From assembly GCF_030519655.1 (NCBI RefSeq), contig NZ_JAUMIT010000001.1, positions 1-64,000 on the forward strand: a stretch of 64,000 nucleotides of DNA, written 5' to 3'. Under the pieces are notes generated by a model. That model made no database searches and was not told the origin of the DNA. It saw only the letters and a program-made list of their open reading frames with translations. This DNA is from Wenyingzhuangia gilva (GTDB taxonomy: Bacteria > Bacteroidota > Bacteroidia > Flavobacteriales > Flavobacteriaceae). Positions 43,453 through 51,623 of the stretch are shown piece by piece. The translations under genes were made by a program, and so were the position numbers. Each line of letters opens with the position of its first letter. Position 1 is the stretch's first letter.

Positions 43453-43635
43453 TTAGTGTTTTCGTTCAAAACATCCTAAGTCTGGTGCTATTCCCGAAAA
43501 AGGAAAACCAATATCTAAACCTAAATTAAGTGCTTTGCTGTTAGGAGATAATTTAAAACTATTGATGTATGGAAGACTACCATCTTTTTGTCTTGCAGCG
43601 GTAAGCATAGTTTCGTCAACACTTATAGATATCAA
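43453..43635 (-). pseudogene. C-terminal remnant of a beta-helix polysaccharide lyase-like protein
   Basis: A 60-codon frame beginning with TTG overlaps the stop of the L-rhamnose mutarotase gene. Its end (LSPNSKALNLGLDIGFPFSG, then IAPDLGCFE) matches the closing turn of Bacteroidetes right-handed beta-helix proteins such as pectate-lyase-like enzymes. No catalytic portion is present upstream, where the mutarotase now sits. The likely explanation is deletion of a larger gene. The fragment may still be expressed but should have no lyase activity. Confidence 0.55.
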
Positions 43636-43958
43636 TCCATATGAAAAACCTCTTTTAATGGTTTTTCTACAGGGGAATTATCAGAATTTGTATCCATAAT
43701 ATCTCCCATATACGCCCACCACTTTTTTACAATAGGGTGGTTTGGCAATAAACTTGTATCAAAGTCTTTATTAAGTTTTTGTACAGCAAAAAGAATTAAA
43801 GTTTCTTCATCTAAAAAAATACTATAATCTTGAATCCCTGATTCAGACAATAAAGTTTCTAATTCTGGCCAAATCTCATCGTGACGTTTTTTATACTCTG
43901 CTTCAAATCCCGGTTTTAGCTTCATTTTAAAAGCATTCCTAACAATATCTTTTTTCAT
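43632..43958 (-). CDS. rhaM: L-rhamnose mutarotase
   Basis: A 108-residue cytoplasmic protein that interconverts alpha- and beta-L-rhamnose. It shows the RhaM pattern: FKMKLKPGFEAEYKKRHDEIWPEL near the start, the DYSIFLDEETLILFA segment, and PIVKKWWAYMGDIMDTNSDN at the end. Length is typical. It supports L-rhamnose as a breakdown product of this PUL. It sits between the GH43-like gene and a lyase remnant. Confidence 0.93.
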   Translation of the reverse strand: MKKDIVRNAFKMKLKPGFEAEYKKRHDEIWPELETLLSESGIQDYSIFLDEETLILFAVQKLNKDFDTSLLPNHPIVKKWWAYMGDIMDTNSDNSPVEKPLKEVFHMD

Positions 43959-43960
43959 TT

Positions 43961-44968
43961 TTATGGTTTTAAATTTATTTGTACTGGTAAATTACGATTG
44001 CACATAATATTTCCATTTACATATTCTAATTCCGCTACCTGAATAGAGGTTCTTCTTGTTTCTGTATTATCTTCCCCTTCATTTTCGTGAGTTCTACCAG
44101 GATGTGTAAAATAAAAAACATAAGCTTTATCATCCTTTACAATAACATCTGGATGCCCTCCTTTTACCTGATCATCTTTTCCTGTTCCTGGTGTTTGTAA
44201 TATATTTTTCTCTTGTCTTTTCCAATTAACAAAATCATCTGAGGCATAAACTCCCAAACCTCTCCAAGCATCGTTCATCATCCAATTTTTTCCTTTCCAT
44301 GTAAAAACCACAGGACCTTCTCCTCTATCTTTAATTACTTTTACTCCACTATCCACCCAGCGATACAAATCTTTACTATCGGCATAATAAATAGATTTAC
44401 CATCATTTTCATTGTTGTAATACATCCTAAAAATTCCATCAGGCAACTGAAAAACATCCGCATCTATACAACGCTCTGAAGCTAATGTTAATTTTGATTG
44501 ATAGTCCCAATCCATTAAGTTTTTACTGGTTAAATGAATGATATATCTCGGATGATACCAATCTTTAAATATACCAGGCACAATGGTTAAATACATATGA
44601 TATGTATCTTTATACGTTATCACCTCGGGAGCCCAATAAGTAACCTCTTTTAAATTATAATTAATACTACAAGTATCCTTATACGTCCAGTGCGCACCAT
44701 CAGTAGATTCTGCAACACCAATTTTAGTTCCATGAACCCAATCAATTCCTTTAATAGAAGTATCATTGGCTCTTCTATTGGTATAAAACATCAACCATTT
44801 TTGTTCTTCATCACTCCAAATAATGGAAGGATCCGCTGCCCCATCAAAAACAGGATCTCTAAACAATGGTTTATCGGCAACATTTTTTTTAGGACTCTGA
44901 GCTTGTATTGAAACAGAAGACATCAACAACAAGAACATCAAAGTAACTTTATATGATATTTTATACAT
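43961..44968 (-). CDS. GH43-like five-bladed beta-propeller glycoside hydrolase
   Basis: A protein of 335 residues from the ATG at 44968 (MYKISYKVTLMF), nine codons after a longer start that would overlap the sulfatase gene. Signal peptide near SIQAQ. The propeller shows GAADPSIIW (likely general base Asp), TYWAPEVI, CIDADVFQLPDG and GEGPVVF (likely catalytic Glu), all in GH43 order. GH43 enzymes often act on arabinan or xylan; here the substrate is unknown and a GH117-type enzyme is an alternative. It lies between the sulfatase and rhaM genes. Confidence 0.78.
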   Translation of the reverse strand: MYKISYKVTLMFLLLMSSVSIQAQSPKKNVADKPLFRDPVFDGAADPSIIWSDEEQKWLMFYTNRRANDTSIKGIDWVHGTKIGVAESTDGAHWTYKDTCSINYNLKEVTYWAPEVITYKDTYHMYLTIVPGIFKDWYHPRYIIHLTSKNLMDWDYQSKLTLASERCIDADVFQLPDGIFRMYYNNENDGKSIYYADSKDLYRWVDSGVKVIKDRGEGPVVFTWKGKNWMMNDAWRGLGVYASDDFVNWKRQEKNILQTPGTGKDDQVKGGHPDVIVKDDKAYVFYFTHPGRTHENEGEDNTETRRTSIQVAELEYVNGNIMCNRNLPVQINLKP

Positions 44969-44978
44969 TTTAAAAACC

Positions 44979-46367
44979 TTATTTAAGCTCAACATTTACT
45001 GTTTTATCGTCTTTTATAAATTGATTTTGCAATAATATTTTTAACCTTGCCAGCACCTCTGGTTTTTTATTGACTACATCTTGTTTTTCTTCAGGATCTT
45101 CATCAATATTATACAATTGATACAAAGCTGGAGAACCATCTTTATGTCTTGTTCTAACAATCTTATAAGGTTGATGAATTAAACTTTCTTGCTTATGACC
45201 TCTTACATAAATATCATGATTTGTTTTAACATTAGCATCTGCTATTGATGACCAAACATTGACTCCTTCTACATCTTTTGGAATCTCTTTATTAATAAGC
45301 GATAAAATCGTTGGCATTAGATCACTAACAGACATATAATTCCAATTTTCTTGATTCTTTAAATGATTTTTCCAATACACAATTGCAGGAACTCTTATAG
45401 CGCCTTCATAATTTGAGGCTTTCCAGTCTTTTAAGGGATAATTACTTCCTAACACATCATTTGCTTTAAATTTACCATCATATTGATACGTTGGATTCCA
45501 ATTTTCCATAGCTCCATTATCACTCATAAAAACCACTAATGTATTTTCCTCTAAATGTTGATCTTTTAACGTTTTTAATACTTTTCCTATGCTATGATCT
45601 AAATGAGACATGGCTGCTGCAAAATCTCTTCTAGAGTCGTTTTTTATTGTTTTTAGATGCGGTTCTTTCCATTTATCTTCTTCTTGCAAAGGAAAGTGAG
45701 GAGCACTATAAGCCAACTGAATATAGAAATTTTTGGTAACATTTCTTTTTTTTGTGATCCAATCAATGGCTTCTTTGGTAACTAAATCTGTGGTATGACC
45801 TTCTTCTTCAATCATGTTATTATTTCTATACCAACTTGCATCACCATTTTTATATCTGTGTGTATATTGATCTATTTGACCATGAAGAAATCCATAAGAA
45901 TAATCAAAACCAAAAGCATTTGGACCATTGGAAATATCCAAACCTAAATGCCATTTACCAAACAAAGCATTTTCGTAATTGTATTTTTTTAATGCTTGTG
46001 GTAAAGTAGTAATTGAATCTGGCAAAGTTTTATTACTTTTTCCGCTAATAGGCGCTACAATACCTATTCTACTAGAAGGCATTCCTGTTAACAAAGACAC
46101 TCGAGAAGGTGAGCAAGTAGGGTTTGCGTAAAATCGATTCAATTTGACTCCCTTTTCAGCTAAAGCATCAATATTAGGCGTATTGATTTCAGAACCATTG
46201 TAACCAACATCGTTCCAACCTGCATCATCTGCAATAATAATCAAAACATTTAGACCTTTTTTAGAAATTATTGAGTTGTTGTTTTTTGATTTCTGCTGAC
46301 AAGCAAACATCAAAACCATCATAGAACCTAGACCTAAAAAATTAAAACTCCTTAAAATATTAAGCAT
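44979..46367 (-). CDS. Sulfatase (type I, formylglycine)
   Basis: A 462-residue lipoprotein (lipobox LMFAC near residue 23). The active site motif CSPSRVSLLTG has Cys85, expected to become formylglycine; Asp47 and Asp48 (IIADDAGWNDVGY) and the later VVFMSDNGAMENW supply metal ligands. The family is that of S1 arylsulfatase-like enzymes that remove sulfate from glycans. It begins the minus-strand unit sulfatase-GH43-rhaM-SGNH, so the PUL target is likely sulfated. Its maturase is not in the window. Confidence 0.93.
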   Translation of the reverse strand: MLNILRSFNFLGLGSMMVLMFACQQKSKNNNSIISKKGLNVLIIIADDAGWNDVGYNGSEINTPNIDALAEKGVKLNRFYANPTCSPSRVSLLTGMPSSRIGIVAPISGKSNKTLPDSITTLPQALKKYNYENALFGKWHLGLDISNGPNAFGFDYSYGFLHGQIDQYTHRYKNGDASWYRNNNMIEEEGHTTDLVTKEAIDWITKKRNVTKNFYIQLAYSAPHFPLQEEDKWKEPHLKTIKNDSRRDFAAAMSHLDHSIGKVLKTLKDQHLEENTLVVFMSDNGAMENWNPTYQYDGKFKANDVLGSNYPLKDWKASNYEGAIRVPAIVYWKNHLKNQENWNYMSVSDLMPTILSLINKEIPKDVEGVNVWSSIADANVKTNHDIYVRGHKQESLIHQPYKIVRTRHKDGSPALYQLYNIDEDPEEKQDVVNKKPEVLARLKILLQNQFIKDDKTVNVELK

Positions 46368-46455
46368 ATGTTTTATATTATTTTAATTAAGAAATATTAT
46401 TTCAAGATAAAACCTTAAAACAGGAGTTTAAAACTATACTAATAGGATTAATGTT

Positions 46456-46473
46456 GTATCCTGTACCATACTG
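46456..46473 (-). promoter_or_regulatory. Candidate PUL operator upstream of the sulfatase unit
   Basis: On the minus strand the 18 bases read CAGTATGGTACAGGATAC, 89-106 bases before the sulfatase start. Similar elements lie upstream of SusC2, GH106 and the first CE12-like gene. Candidate regulator: the local HTCS. Confidence 0.35.
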
Positions 46474-46475
46474 CA

Positions 46476-46510
46476 TAAAAAAACGCTATGATACAAATAT
46501 CATAGCGTTT
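46476..46510 (-). terminator. Terminator after the SusC2/SusD2 operon
   Basis: AAACGCTATGAT and ATCATAGCGTTT pair perfectly around a six-base loop; read on the minus strand it ends in a T-run. It closes the SusC2-SusD2 operon. Confidence 0.85.
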
Positions 46511-46531
46511 ATAAATTCTATTAAAAATGAT

Positions 46532-48076
46532 TTAGTTATCGTATCCTGGATTTTGCTCATACAAATCAGGTGCTGTTAACAATTCTTGCAGCGGAATTGG
46601 ATATAACAATGAGTTTTTATCTATAACCCCAATACTGTTAGACAAATCTTCATTTGTCTTCCAGTCATTCATAATTGTAATTGCATTTCCTGACCTAATT
46701 AAGTCAAACCACCTTGACCCTTCAGAAAAGAATTCTTTTCTTCTTTCTTCAAACAATTGCTCTAATGTAACACCGCTAGCATCTCTTGCTAAACCAGCAC
46801 GCTCTCTTACATCATTAACAATATCATCAACATCTGCCTGAGTTCCACCACCTCCATGTAATGTACATTCAGCCATTAACATTAAAACATCTGTATATCT
46901 AATTACCATAAAATCTACTCCCCAGTCTTCTCTTCCGTTACCATATCTGTTAATATCAATATACTTTATAAACGATGTTCTATCTGTATATGTACCAAAA
47001 TATTTACTTGAAGCATTTGTTACCTCAAAATCATCTATTATTCCGAAACTAGCACGCTCATCATTTGCATCAAATGAATTTCTAAAAGTTACTGAAACAG
47101 GCCTTCTCTCCAAAGACCCCTGATCATTCAACCCTAACGAATGAAAATAATTATCATCACCTACTTCAATCATAAAATTACCTCCAACTCCATTACCTGT
47201 ATCTTCTGCATATGGAATCGTTAAAACATTTTCTTTATTTAAATTTCCTTCTACACGAAAAATAGAATTATAATCAGTCCCAAATTCAAACAATTGACTA
47301 TTCTTAATATCATTCAATTGCTGATAAGCTTTATCCCACTCATCTAAACCTAATGTAGCCCCCTCAATAGCATACGTATCACTTGAGCGAGTCATATAAA
47401 CAAGAGCTAAAATTCCTTTTGCACCATATTTTGTAACCCTACCGAATTCAGCATCTGGATACGACGGAGCAAGTTTATCAATAGCGAGCTCCAAATCAGA
47501 AATAATTAATTCATAAATCTTTGAAACATCTGCTCTACCAATAGTAGCAACTTCCTGTGGAGATAATGTTTTATCAATCAACGGCACTTTACCAAACCAT
47601 CTTATCAAATCAAAATAACAAAATGCTCTTAAAAAATGTGCTTCCGCTTTCATGTTATCTCTCTCGTTATCATCAACAATAACATCACCTTTAAGCTCTA
47701 TCTGTTCTATCAACTGATTAGCTTTATAAATAGCATTATAATTACTAACATAAGCCTCTTTAACCAAAGAATTTGAACTAATAGAGGTAAAGAAATTATT
47801 TATCCCTTCCCAAGCTCTAGATGCCTGAGTAACACCATATAGATTATCAGATCTTGTTTCACTTAAGTTTAATAATCTGTTTGCATAGCCATAAGTCCCA
47901 GTTCCATGAAACGCTATGGAGTAGGTTGCATTTCTAGCTTGAATAAAATCATTCTCGGTAGAATAAAAATTCTCTGTTGTTCCCTGAGAAAGAGGGATTT
48001 GATTTAGCTCATCTTCACAAGAAAACAAAGCTAAAAAAGCAAAAACACTGACAATTATTTTTATATACTTTTTCAT
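46532..48076 (-). CDS. SusD-like outer-membrane lipoprotein 2
   Basis: A 514-residue SusD/RagB lipoprotein (lipobox LALFSC near 20). Family marks include AEAHFLRAFCYFDLIRWFG, VIRYTDVLMLMAECTLHGG and the C-terminal FEERRKEFFSEGSRWFDLIR. It is of ordinary SusD length, clearly shorter than SusD1. It pairs with SusC2, six bases upstream, and would bind a different fragment of the polysaccharide or a different polysaccharide. Confidence 0.96.
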   Translation of the reverse strand: MKKYIKIIVSVFAFLALFSCEDELNQIPLSQGTTENFYSTENDFIQARNATYSIAFHGTGTYGYANRLLNLSETRSDNLYGVTQASRAWEGINNFFTSISSNSLVKEAYVSNYNAIYKANQLIEQIELKGDVIVDDNERDNMKAEAHFLRAFCYFDLIRWFGKVPLIDKTLSPQEVATIGRADVSKIYELIISDLELAIDKLAPSYPDAEFGRVTKYGAKGILALVYMTRSSDTYAIEGATLGLDEWDKAYQQLNDIKNSQLFEFGTDYNSIFRVEGNLNKENVLTIPYAEDTGNGVGGNFMIEVGDDNYFHSLGLNDQGSLERRPVSVTFRNSFDANDERASFGIIDDFEVTNASSKYFGTYTDRTSFIKYIDINRYGNGREDWGVDFMVIRYTDVLMLMAECTLHGGGGTQADVDDIVNDVRERAGLARDASGVTLEQLFEERRKEFFSEGSRWFDLIRSGNAITIMNDWKTNEDLSNSIGVIDKNSLLYPIPLQELLTAPDLYEQNPGYDN

Positions 48077-48082
48077 CTTTTT

Positions 48083-51000
48083 TTAATTAAAATTAATATT
48101 AAGCCCTAAGACAAGTGATCTAGACAATGGAGTACCTCCATAGTCCGCAGGGACTGGGAACCTACTATCACTACTTCCAGACACATTAACCGCTTCCGGG
48201 TTATATCCTCCATCGTATTTATCCCAATAAAACCAATTTTCTGCACTTACGTACACTCTTGCGTTATCAATCCTAGACACCGAAGCAAGTAGTTTGTTTA
48301 AACTATATCCTAAAGTTATATTTCTAACACTAATATAGTCTGACTTATACAACCAGTCTGTATTAGGCTTATATCCGAAATTTGTCTTCCAGTTTCCTCT
48401 TACCGCAGGATCAAGATTAATCGTATTCTCTCCATAGCCCATACCAGTTCTGTTAATAGCTCTTCCTAACAAACCATAAACATAACCACCATTTTGACCT
48501 TGAACTAAAATATTTAAGTCAAAATCTTTATACTTAAATGTATTTGTAATTCCCCAAGTATACTTTGGCAATGGATTTCCTACATCTACACGATCATCAG
48601 TATTAATTTTTTTATCATTATTTTGATCAACATATCTAGGGTCCCCTAGCACTAAAGGTTTCCCTCCAAAAGTAGTCCCTCCATTATCGATATCAGCCTG
48701 AGTAACCACACCATCTTGTACTACGGTAAAAATAGTGTACATAGGCTTTCCTACTTCTAATTTAATAAAAGGAACTCCACCTCCATAACTTGAAGAAATT
48801 TCAATCTTATCTTGATCTGGTCCTAATGCCAAAACTTTATTTTCATTATGGCTTATATTTGCAGATGTTTTCCACTCAAAATCTTTACTAATAACATTTC
48901 TCGTAGTTAATTCAAACTCCCATCCTTTGTTTTCAACCTCTCCAATATTAGACAGGTAACTTGTAAATCCAGAAGCTGCTAGTGCTGGTACTTGAAGTAA
49001 TAAATCACTATTCAATTTAGTATAATAATCAAATATCCCAGTAATTCTATTATTAAACAAACCAAAATCTAAACCAAAATCTTTAGACTTAGATTCTTCC
49101 CAATGTAAATAAGGATTCGGTATACCAGATACTCCTTGACCTTGACCTGTTCCATTTCCTAAAGCGTAATTATAAGTTCCAAGAGTTGAAAAAGCAGCGT
49201 AATTACCTATATTATTACTACCATTTACCCCATAACTAGCTCTAATTTTTAATTCGCTTAACCAATCTACACTCTTCATGAAATCTTCTTGAGTTACTCT
49301 CCATCCTAAAGACAAAGAAGGAAAAGATCCCCATCTCTGCTGAGATCCAAATTTAGAAGAACCATCTCTTCTCATACTAGCTGAAAAAAGATACTTTTCT
49401 TGATAATCATACTGTAATCTTCCGAAATAAGAAACTTGTGTGTTCTTAGCTGAGTTAGTACTACCCAAAGAACCTGAAGGCAAAGTTTCGATTGTATAAC
49501 TGTTATATAAATTACCTGAAGACAAACTAGCTTTTGTTATTTTATATGAATTGAAAGACATACCAGCTAAAGCAGTAAAATGATGATCTTCAGCAATATT
49601 AAAACTATAATTCAATGTATTTTCATTTACGAAGTTTTGTCTTCTATATGTATTATAACTACCTCTAATACTATTTAAATTACTACTTGGACTGTAATTT
49701 TCAGTAGTATTATCTGAATTATCAAAGTTTAATGTAGATTTTGCTGTTAATCCCTTAATTACATCATAACTTAAATATGCTGACATAATGTTTCTAAACA
49801 TTGAATTTTCTCCTTTTCTAGACAATCTAGACAACATATCTGTTGTACTACTTCCCCATGCATATCTAGTAGTATATTTATCTCCACTAGCATTTGTTGT
49901 ACTTTCAAAAACAGGAGTTGCACTAAGTGCTTTATGCAAGGTATTATCTTTACCTTCAACTCCTGGATTATTCTTAATTGAATACGATGGAGCAATATTT
50001 ACACCCACTTTAAACCTATCTGACAACTTTACATCAATATTAGCTCTTGCTGAAAATAACTGATAATCTGTACCTATTACATATCCTTTATTCTTCTGAT
50101 AGTTTCCTGAAACATAATAATTAATCATATCTGTTGCCCCCGAAGCAGATATTTGATAATTATTAAATTCTCCCAGCCTAAAAATTCTATCCTGCCAATC
50201 TACATAATCTAATCCCGGGTGACCAGGCATATCCCATCTAGGATCATACATATATGAGGTATTAAACTCATCTGGAGCTAGTATTGGCTTACCATTTGCT
50301 GTTTGATTTTGATTATATATAGCTCTTCTTTCATCAATGGTTTGTGTATCTAAAGCTCCAGGAATCCCTGATGTTCTCCATTGCTGATCAATAACTGTTT
50401 TAGCTCTACCTATCCACTCTTCTGCTGTTAATACATCTACTCTTTTTACTTCTTTGGAAATACCTGAGTAAGTATTAAATGTAAACTTAGGTTTTCCTGT
50501 TTTTCCTCTTTTAGTTGTTATTAAAACAACTCCATTAGATGCTCTGGAACCATAAATAGCAGCAGCTGCTGCATCTTTTAAAATTTCAATAGATGCTATA
50601 TCATTAGGATTCATATTATCCAACGGGCTTCCATTAGAAAAACTTCCACTACTTGAAGTTCCCTCTGTATGTATAGGGAAACCATCAATAACATACAAAG
50701 GTTCATTTCCCGCTGATATGGATCCTGTACCCCTAATATTTATACTAAACGGCTCTCCCGGCATACCAGTAGTTTGTTTAACTCTTACCCCAGAAATTTG
50801 ACCTACCAACCCTTGATCCACTCGAGATATCGGTCGTTCAACAAAATTATCCGTCTTAATAGAAGATAATGCTCCTGTAGTCATAATTCTTTTTTGAGTA
50901 CCATAACCAACCAAAACAACTTCATCTAAGGCCGTATTGCTTGGCTTCATTTTAATTTTATATTCATTAGCAGCACCTATAACTTGCTCTTTAACCTCAT

Positions 51001-51235
51001 AACCAATGTAGGAGAAAACTAATGTTTGACCAGCAGAAACATCAATACTAAATCTCCCATCAAAATCACTAGCAGTACCCGTATTTGTACCCTTAATAAC
51101 AATATTAACCCCAATCATAGGAAGATTTGAGGAGTCTGAAACAATACCTGTAACTTTTTTTTGCTGGGCATAGCCTAATGTATGTATCAAAACATACATT
51201 AATACCCCCATAAACAGTGTTTTTTTGTTTTTCAT
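48083..51235 (-). CDS. SusC-like TonB-dependent transporter 2
   Basis: A 1050-residue outer-membrane transporter. A signal peptide (near GYAQ) is followed by a regulatory domain (VTGIVSDSSNLPMIGVNIVIKGT), a plug (VDQGLVGQISGVRVKQTTGM, ILKDAAAAAIYGSRASNGVV) and a barrel ending in LVLGLNINFN. It differs substantially from SusC1, so it is not a recent duplicate. It leads the operon with SusD2. A TATTTTTG box and palindrome lie directly upstream. Confidence 0.97.
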   Translation of the reverse strand: MKNKKTLFMGVLMYVLIHTLGYAQQKKVTGIVSDSSNLPMIGVNIVIKGTNTGTASDFDGRFSIDVSAGQTLVFSYIGYEVKEQVIGAANEYKIKMKPSNTALDEVVLVGYGTQKRIMTTGALSSIKTDNFVERPISRVDQGLVGQISGVRVKQTTGMPGEPFSINIRGTGSISAGNEPLYVIDGFPIHTEGTSSSGSFSNGSPLDNMNPNDIASIEILKDAAAAAIYGSRASNGVVLITTKRGKTGKPKFTFNTYSGISKEVKRVDVLTAEEWIGRAKTVIDQQWRTSGIPGALDTQTIDERRAIYNQNQTANGKPILAPDEFNTSYMYDPRWDMPGHPGLDYVDWQDRIFRLGEFNNYQISASGATDMINYYVSGNYQKNKGYVIGTDYQLFSARANIDVKLSDRFKVGVNIAPSYSIKNNPGVEGKDNTLHKALSATPVFESTTNASGDKYTTRYAWGSSTTDMLSRLSRKGENSMFRNIMSAYLSYDVIKGLTAKSTLNFDNSDNTTENYSPSSNLNSIRGSYNTYRRQNFVNENTLNYSFNIAEDHHFTALAGMSFNSYKITKASLSSGNLYNSYTIETLPSGSLGSTNSAKNTQVSYFGRLQYDYQEKYLFSASMRRDGSSKFGSQQRWGSFPSLSLGWRVTQEDFMKSVDWLSELKIRASYGVNGSNNIGNYAAFSTLGTYNYALGNGTGQGQGVSGIPNPYLHWEESKSKDFGLDFGLFNNRITGIFDYYTKLNSDLLLQVPALAASGFTSYLSNIGEVENKGWEFELTTRNVISKDFEWKTSANISHNENKVLALGPDQDKIEISSSYGGGVPFIKLEVGKPMYTIFTVVQDGVVTQADIDNGGTTFGGKPLVLGDPRYVDQNNDKKINTDDRVDVGNPLPKYTWGITNTFKYKDFDLNILVQGQNGGYVYGLLGRAINRTGMGYGENTINLDPAVRGNWKTNFGYKPNTDWLYKSDYISVRNITLGYSLNKLLASVSRIDNARVYVSAENWFYWDKYDGGYNPEAVNVSGSSDSRFPVPADYGGTPLSRSLVLGLNINFN

Positions 51236-51261
51236 ATTATATAATTTTAGTTAATAATCAT

Positions 51262-51269
51262 CAAAAATA
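51262..51269 (-). promoter_or_regulatory. -7 box (TATTTTTG) for SusC2
   Basis: A TAnnTTTG match on the minus strand 27 bases before the SusC2 ATG. No -33 TTTG is found at normal spacing; the palindrome occupies that zone, which would suit an activator-dependent promoter. Confidence 0.5.
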
Positions 51270-51281
51270 TTTTTTACAAAC

Positions 51282-51301
51282 CAGTAGGGTATCCCGTACT
51301 G
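51282..51301. promoter_or_regulatory. Palindromic candidate operator in the SusC2/GH106 divergent region
   Basis: CAGTAGGGTATCCCGTACTG is an imperfect palindrome: CAGTA/TACTG outer arms and GGG/CCC inner arms. It is centred about 56 bases upstream of the SusC2 ATG. Both orientations match the sulfatase-upstream site at 12 of 18 positions. Confidence 0.45.
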
Positions 51302-51623
51302 ACCTGTAACAAAACGGTGTTAAAAACACACTTACACAGTTACTAACTTGATAAACAATCAGTTTCAACACTGAATAATTAATAAAAAAAACAACATAAT
51401 ATTATATAAAAATTAACAAAATAAATAATTCGATAAAAACATTTTAGTGAAAAATCTTAGATAGACAATACAACTCTTTTATGATTTCAGAAACTAAACT
51501 ACAGGTAAGAACAGGACACGATATAAAACTATCTTTAATAGTTTTATATTCTTATTCTATCCATATAATTATTTAATTGTTATTAAATAAAACATATCTT
51601 TTATAAAAAAAATCAAAGTAGTA

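Larger units (their letters stand above)
51236..51623. other. Divergent promoter region between SusC2 and GH106
   Basis: 388 bases without a gene. From left to right: a minus-strand -7 box TATTTTTG (51262-51269) about 27 bases before the SusC2 start; the palindrome at 51282-51301; an AT-rich spacer; and a CAGGT..ACAGGACAC element (51502-51519) 105-122 bases before GH106. No open frame of note. Confidence 0.6.

Noticed and set aside
49771-50063. Extra open frames inside SusC2 on both strands
   Set aside because: They overlap the barrel region of a complete SusC gene and have low-complexity, shadow-like composition.
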